Shown: one piece after another, positions 59,404 to 64,000 of the stretch
How the letters are laid out: each line of letters starts with the position of its first letter
Position numbering within the stretch: the first letter of the stretch is position 1
Assembly (NCBI RefSeq): GCF_030646015.1
Contig: NZ_JAUSLT010000101.1
Span: 62,001-126,000, forward strand
Length of the DNA: 64,000 bases
Reading direction: 5' to 3'
From: Bradyrhizobium sp.
GTDB taxonomy: Bacteria > Pseudomonadota > Alphaproteobacteria > Rhizobiales > Xanthobacteraceae
Notes under the pieces: generated by a model
What the model was told of the DNA's origin: nothing
Seen by the model: the letters and a program-made list of their open reading frames with translations, nothing else
Database searches by the model: none
Translations under genes and position numbers: made by a program

Positions 59404-60630
59404 CTAGCCCGCCGGGCCGGCGTCTTCGAGGATCGGGCCGAACAGTTCCCAACGCTCGCCGTTGAACTTCATCATCTGCAACTGCTTGTTGACCCGGTAG
59501 TCGGTCGGCGTGGTGTTGACGACGATGCCCGGCAGCGACAGGTCGAGCTGTACGTTCTTCAGGCTGGTGGCCTGCTTCATGACGTTCTCACGAGTCAGGT
59601 TGTCGCCGCACGCCTTCAGCACATGGATCAGCAATTGCGTGGTCGAATAGCCGTAGGAGTTGAAGCTCGAATCCTTGTCGCCATCGGGATAGTACTTCGC
59701 CATGAATTCAAAGTACTTCTTCATGCCGGCGTCGTCCTTCCAGGTCGGATCGAGCGGATCCTTGCCGTAGTTGACGCTGATCACGCCCTTGGAGGCCTCC
59801 AGCCCTGCCGGTTTCATCACGGCGCCGACCGAGGTGGCGTTGATGTCGAGGATGTGCACCGGCTTCCAGCTGAGTTCGGCGAGCTTCTTGATGGTCTGCG
59901 CCGCCTGCTTGGGCGTCGAGGCGCTGAAGAACAGGTCGGCGCCGGCGTCCTTGATCTTGAGGATTTGCGAATCGACGGTCGGATCCGAGACTTCGTAGGA
60001 GGCTTCCGCGACCACCATCTTCGCTGCCTTGTCGCCGAGGCCGGCCTTGATGCCGTTCAGGTAGTCTTTGCCGAGGTCGTCGTTCTGATAGAGGATACCG
60101 ACCTTGGCATTCGGGTAGTTCTTGATGATGTACTGTCCGTAGATGCGGCCTTCGACGAAATAGTTGGGGTTGAAACCCATCGTCCACGGGAAGTTCTTCG
60201 GGTCGGTGAACTTCGATGCGCCGGTGGCGGCGAACAGTTGCGGCACTTTCTTCGAGTTCAGGTATTTCTGAACGGCGGCGTTCGACGGCGTGCCGAGGAC
60301 CTGGAATGTGAGCAACACCTCGTCGCTCTCGACCAGCTTGCGCACCTGCTCCACCGCCTTGGGCGGCGAGTAAGCGTCGTCATACTGGATCAGGTTGATC
60401 TTGCGGCCGTTGACGCCGCCCTGCTCGTTGATCATCTTGATATAGGCAGCCTGGGTCTTGCCGATGGTGGCATAGGCGGAAGCCGGGCCGCTGAATGGAT
60501 TGGTCTGGCCGACCTTGATCTCGGTATCGGTCGCGCCGGTGTCATATTTCTTCTGCGCCGATGCCGGCGATGCCGACAGCGCGATGGCAACTGCCGTCCC
60601 GGTGACGAACTGAAAAATACCGTTCCTCAT
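59404..60630 (-). CDS. Branched-chain amino acid-type ABC transporter substrate-binding protein (orphan)
   Basis: MRNGIFQFVTGTAVAIALSASPASAQKKYDTGATDTEIKVGQTNPFSGPASAYATIGKTQAAYIKMINEQGGVNGRKINLIQYDDAYSPPKAVEQVRKLVESDEVLL. Confidence 0.93.
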   Translation of the reverse strand: MRNGIFQFVTGTAVAIALSASPASAQKKYDTGATDTEIKVGQTNPFSGPASAYATIGKTQAAYIKMINEQGGVNGRKINLIQYDDAYSPPKAVEQVRKLVESDEVLLTFQVLGTPSNAAVQKYLNSKKVPQLFAATGASKFTDPKNFPWTMGFNPNYFVEGRIYGQYIIKNYPNAKVGILYQNDDLGKDYLNGIKAGLGDKAAKMVVAEASYEVSDPTVDSQILKIKDAGADLFFSASTPKQAAQTIKKLAELSWKPVHILDINATSVGAVMKPAGLEASKGVISVNYGKDPLDPTWKDDAGMKKYFEFMAKYYPDGDKDSSFNSYGYSTTQLLIHVLKACGDNLTRENVMKQATSLKNVQLDLSLPGIVVNTTPTDYRVNKQLQMMKFNGERWELFGPILEDAGPAG

Positions 60631-60759
60631 ATCGCTGCTTTCCTCGTCTGTTTATTGTGCCGATGGTCTTGTCCGCTGTGGCGGACGCCAACGCTCGCAA
60701 GATACTGAATGAACGGTTGTGGCATGGCAATACGATGCCGGCCGGAACGGTGATCGAAT

Positions 60760-61122
60760 TTACGCCAGCCAGAGCAGAATCAATGCGATCGCGGCGGGCG
60801 CTGCCTGAACATACAGGATCCGGCGGCTGACGGTGGCGGCGCCGTAGACGCCGGCGACGATCACGCAGAGCAGAAAGAACGCCTTGATCTGGAATCCGAA
60901 CGCCGGAGCGCTGTGCCACAGCCCCCAAACGAGGCCGGCGGCGAGGAATCCATTATACAAGCCCTGGTTGGCGGCCAGCACCGCGGTTTCAGCGGCTTTC
61001 TCGGGCGAGTTGCGAAAGGTCTTCAGGCCCAGCGGTTTCTGCCAGAGGAACATCTCCAGCACCAGAAAATAGACGTGCAGGACAGCGACCAGCGCCACCA
61101 GCAGATTGGCGATCCAGATCAT
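60760..61122 (-). CDS. DUF1304-domain membrane protein
   Basis: 'IANLLVALVAVLHVYFLVLEMFLWQKPLGLKTFRNSPEKAAETAVLAANQGLYNGFLAAGLVWG'. Confidence 0.92.
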   Translation of the reverse strand: MIWIANLLVALVAVLHVYFLVLEMFLWQKPLGLKTFRNSPEKAAETAVLAANQGLYNGFLAAGLVWGLWHSAPAFGFQIKAFFLLCVIVAGVYGAATVSRRILYVQAAPAAIALILLWLA

Positions 61123-61255
61123 GTTCCTTTCCCCAGGATACTACCAAGACACGACAGCCAGATTTCGGGTGGACGCTAGCACGGTTCCCGTGAAAAGTGC
61201 GATGGGCCCAATACGGCTCAGCAGCAATGATGACGTCCAAGAACCCGGCAAATCC

Positions 61256-61780
61256 ATGAGCCGACAACCCGAAGCGTTTGGCCTCGACCGGCTGCAAACG
61301 CCGATTGGAACAGCATTGCTGGTGACCGATGCCGATGGCGTGCTCCGCGCGCTGGATTGGGAAGACCATGAGCCGCGCATGAGAGAACTGCTGCGGCTGC
61401 AATATGGCGCCGTGGCGTTGAAGGATACGCGATCGCCCGCCGCGACCAGGGCTGCACTGACCGGCTATTTCAAGGGAGATCTTGACCGTCTTGGTAAGAT
61501 CGAATGGCGGGTTGCGGGGACGCCATTCCAGCGCAAGGTCTGGACCGCCTTACCGATGATCCCTGCCGGTACGACCATGAGTTACGGCGCAATGGCGGCC
61601 CGCATCGATATGCCCAACGCGATACGCGCGGTCGGCCATGCCAATGGTTCAAATCCGCTCAGTGTCGTCGTTCCCTGTCACCGCCTGATCGGCGCGAACG
61701 GCTCATTGGTCAAGTATGGCGGCGGGCTGGAGCGCAAGCGCTGGCTGCTGGAGCATGAAGGCGTGGTGCTTCGCAATTGA
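61256..61780 (+). CDS. ogt: Methylated-DNA--protein-cysteine methyltransferase
   Basis: MSRQPEAFGLDRLQTPIGTALLVTDADGVLRALDWEDHE...GTPFQRKVWTALPMIPAGTTMSYGAMAARI...NPLSVVVPCHRLIGANGSLVKYGGGLERKRWLLEHEG (PCHR active site). Confidence 0.94.
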   Translation: MSRQPEAFGLDRLQTPIGTALLVTDADGVLRALDWEDHEPRMRELLRLQYGAVALKDTRSPAATRAALTGYFKGDLDRLGKIEWRVAGTPFQRKVWTALPMIPAGTTMSYGAMAARIDMPNAIRAVGHANGSNPLSVVVPCHRLIGANGSLVKYGGGLERKRWLLEHEGVVLRN

Positions 61781-61794
61781 CGTTGCGCAGCATT

Positions 61795-61917
61795 CCGTCC
61801 TCATCCTGAGGAGCCGCGCTCTTCGCGCGGCGTGTCGAAGGATGGGCAGCACCGTGGCTCTCATGGTTCGAGACGCGCGAAGACGCGCTCCTCACCATGA
61901 GGGTCTGCCTGTCTCAA
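61795..61917. repeat. Intergenic palindrome (CCTCATCCTGAGGAGC...GCTCCTCACCATGAGGG type)
   Basis: Nested inverted arms read directly, between convergent ogt and glnD. Confidence 0.8.
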
Positions 61918-64000
61918 GCCGCGGGCTGCGCCACGCTCTCTTCATTGGCGAGCAGGTGGATCAGCGCGCTCTTGATCGCGGCCTGCCGCGTCGGCGCGTT
62001 GATCTGGGCGCCGAGCAGGTCGGTGACGTAGAACACGTCGCGGGCGCGTTCGCCGAAGGTCGCGACATGGGCCGAGGCGATGTTGAGATTGAGTTTCGAG
62101 ATCGCCGTGGTCAGCTGATACAACAGGCCCGGCCGGTCGAGGCCGGACACTTCGATCACGGTGTAGCGGTCCGACCACTGGTTGTTGATGGTGACCTCCG
62201 GCTCGACCACGAAGGGGCGCGCCTTGCGTCCGGCGGCGCGGCGCGCCACCACTTCGGGCAGCCGCAATTTGCCTTCCAGCACGTCCTCGATCATTTCGCC
62301 GATCCGGGTCGCGCGGCGTCCCTCGTCCTCGTCGCGGTCGTATTCCCTCGATATCGCGATGGTGTCGAGCGCGCGGCCATCGGTGGTGGTGTAGATCTGG
62401 GCGTCGACGATATTAGCGCCCGCCGAAGCGCAGGCGCCGGCGATGATCGACAGCAGCCAGGGATGATCGCCGGCGAAAATGGTCAGCTCGGTGACGCCGC
62501 GCGCCTCGTCGAAGCCGACATTGATCGCGAGCTTGTGTCCGGCCTGTTCGCTGGCCTTCAGGAAGCGGGCATGGCGGATCTTGCGCGCCAGCTCGACCTT
62601 GAGCCAGTAGGCCGGATAGTGCCGTCCGACATAGGCGTTGAGTTCGGCTTCCGGCCATTCGGTGAAGGCGGCGCGGAATTCCGATTGCGCCACCGCGATG
62701 CGCTGTGCGCGGTTCACTTCCGAGAAGCCGCCGGTCAGCACCGGTTCGGTTTCATAATACAGCGTGCGCAGCAGCTGCGCCTTCCAGCCGTTCCAGACCC
62801 CGGGCCCGACGCCGCGGATGTCGGCGGTGGTCAGGATGGTCAAGAGCTTCATCTGCTCGACCGACTGCACCACGGCGGCGAAATTCTCGATGGTCTTGCG
62901 GTCGGAGAGATCGCGCGACTGTGCCACCGTGGACATCGTCAGATGCTGCTCGATCAGCCAGGCGATCAGTTCGGTATCGGCGGCGCTGAAGCCGAGCCGC
63001 GGGCACAGCCGCCGCGCCACCTTGGCGCCGGCGATCGAGTGATCCTCGGGCCGGCCCTTGGCGATGTCGTGCAGCAGCGTGGTGATGTAGATCACCGCGC
63101 GATGCTCGGGCTGGATCTTGCGCATCAGGTCGCTGGCGACGGTGAACTCGTCGTTGCCGCCGCGCTCGATGTCCTGCAGATAGCCGACGCAGCGCAGCAG
63201 GTGCTCGTCGACCGTGTAGTGGTGATACATGTTGAACTGCATCATCGACACGATCTTGCCGAAGGCGCGGATGAAATGACCGAGCACGCCGGTCTCGTTC
63301 ATGCGCCGCAGCACGATCTCCGCGTCGTTCGACGTCAGGATCTCCATGAACAGCCGGTTGGCTTCGGGATTTTCGCGCAGCTGGGTGTTGATCAGCTTCA
63401 GCGACCGCGTCACCGTGCGCATCGCGTCCGGGTGAAAGGCGAGATTGTGCTTCTGCGCCAGCCGGAAGATCCGGATCAGATTGACCGGGTCGTGCTTGAA
63501 GATGTCGGGGGCTGCGAGATTGATGCGGTTGTGGTCGATGATGAAGTCGTCGCTGTCGGGCACCCGGCGCCGGTTGTTGGAAGGCCTTAAGCGAGCCATC
63601 ATCCGGCTCAGCACCGGCGCCGGCTTGGCCTGCTGGTCTTCCAGCTTGGCGCACAGGATCGCGGTGAGATCGCCGACGTCCTTGGCGACCAGGAAATAGT
63701 GCTTCATGAAGCGTTCGACATCCTGCATGCCGGGATGCGAGGTATAGCCGAGCCGGATCGCGATCTCGCGTTGCATGTCGAATGACAGCCGCTCCTCGGC
63801 GCGGCCCGAGAAGAAATGGATGTTGCAGCGGACCGACCACAGGAAGTCGGCGCAGCGGCGGAAGGTGCGGTATTCCTGCGCGTCGAACACGCCATGTTCC
63901 AGCAACTCGTCGGTCTCGCGCACGCGGTAGACGTATTTCGCGATCCAGAACAGCGTGTGCAGGTCGCGCAGGCCGCCCTTGCCGTCCTTGACGTTGGGCT
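61914..64000 (-). CDS. glnD: [Protein-PII] uridylyltransferase GlnD, 5' end outside window
   Basis: HD domain 'ITTLLHDIAKGRPEDHSIAGAKVARRLCPRLG', tandem ACT regions 'FAGDHPWLLSIIAGACASAGANIVDAQIYTTTDGRALDTIAISREYDRDEDEGRR' and 'EVSGLDRPGLLYQLTTAISKLNLNIASAHVATFGERARDVFYVTDLLG'. The frame stays open through 64000. Confidence 0.94.
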   Translation of the reverse strand, partial: PNVKDGKGGLRDLHTLFWIAKYVYRVRETDELLEHGVFDAQEYRTFRRCADFLWSVRCNIHFFSGRAEERLSFDMQREIAIRLGYTSHPGMQDVERFMKHYFLVAKDVGDLTAILCAKLEDQQAKPAPVLSRMMARLRPSNNRRRVPDSDDFIIDHNRINLAAPDIFKHDPVNLIRIFRLAQKHNLAFHPDAMRTVTRSLKLINTQLRENPEANRLFMEILTSNDAEIVLRRMNETGVLGHFIRAFGKIVSMMQFNMYHHYTVDEHLLRCVGYLQDIERGGNDEFTVASDLMRKIQPEHRAVIYITTLLHDIAKGRPEDHSIAGAKVARRLCPRLGFSAADTELIAWLIEQHLTMSTVAQSRDLSDRKTIENFAAVVQSVEQMKLLTILTTADIRGVGPGVWNGWKAQLLRTLYYETEPVLTGGFSEVNRAQRIAVAQSEFRAAFTEWPEAELNAYVGRHYPAYWLKVELARKIRHARFLKASEQAGHKLAINVGFDEARGVTELTIFAGDHPWLLSIIAGACASAGANIVDAQIYTTTDGRALDTIAISREYDRDEDEGRRATRIGEMIEDVLEGKLRLPEVVARRAAGRKARPFVVEPEVTINNQWSDRYTVIEVSGLDRPGLLYQLTTAISKLNLNIASAHVATFGERARDVFYVTDLLGAQINAPTRQAAIKSALIHLLANEESVAQPAA

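Overview
This 64 kb window has high GC and its gene content resembles a Bradyrhizobiaceae-type alphaproteobacterium; that is inferred from gene families, as no 16S is present. I call about 58 protein-coding genes. I found no rRNA, no recognisable tRNA and no CRISPR array. Most of the window is ordinary chromosomal content: a two-component/PepSY/cytochrome b561 locus, three c-di-GMP proteins, a complete liv ABC operon, a CoA-transferase, a P450, an LLM oxidoreductase, hybrid and HWE/HisKA_2 kinases, a secreted caspase-like protein, lpxD, mmcB, regSR, an ABC-2 exporter, phaZ, PBP1A, ogt and a partial glnD. The stretch at about 36.8-50 kb looks like an accessory region. It is rich in dispersed palindromic repeats and carries small stress- or envelope-type genes: a beta/gamma-crystallin-like ORF split by a frame change, DUF2934, fasciclin, TspO, CBS, L,D-transpeptidase, a YgaP/DUF2892-type protein behind a near-consensus EcfG promoter, a PAS-HisKA_2 kinase, a DevC-like exporter, and a small secreted protein behind a perfect FNR/FixK palindrome. 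The best leads are the split crystallin locus, the EcfG-like and FixK-like sites, the His-rich/PepSY/cyt b561 module, and the seven-copy repeat family confined to about 10 kb. I did not see a clearly new multi-gene system. Many long plus-strand ORFs in the track are antisense shadows of real genes.
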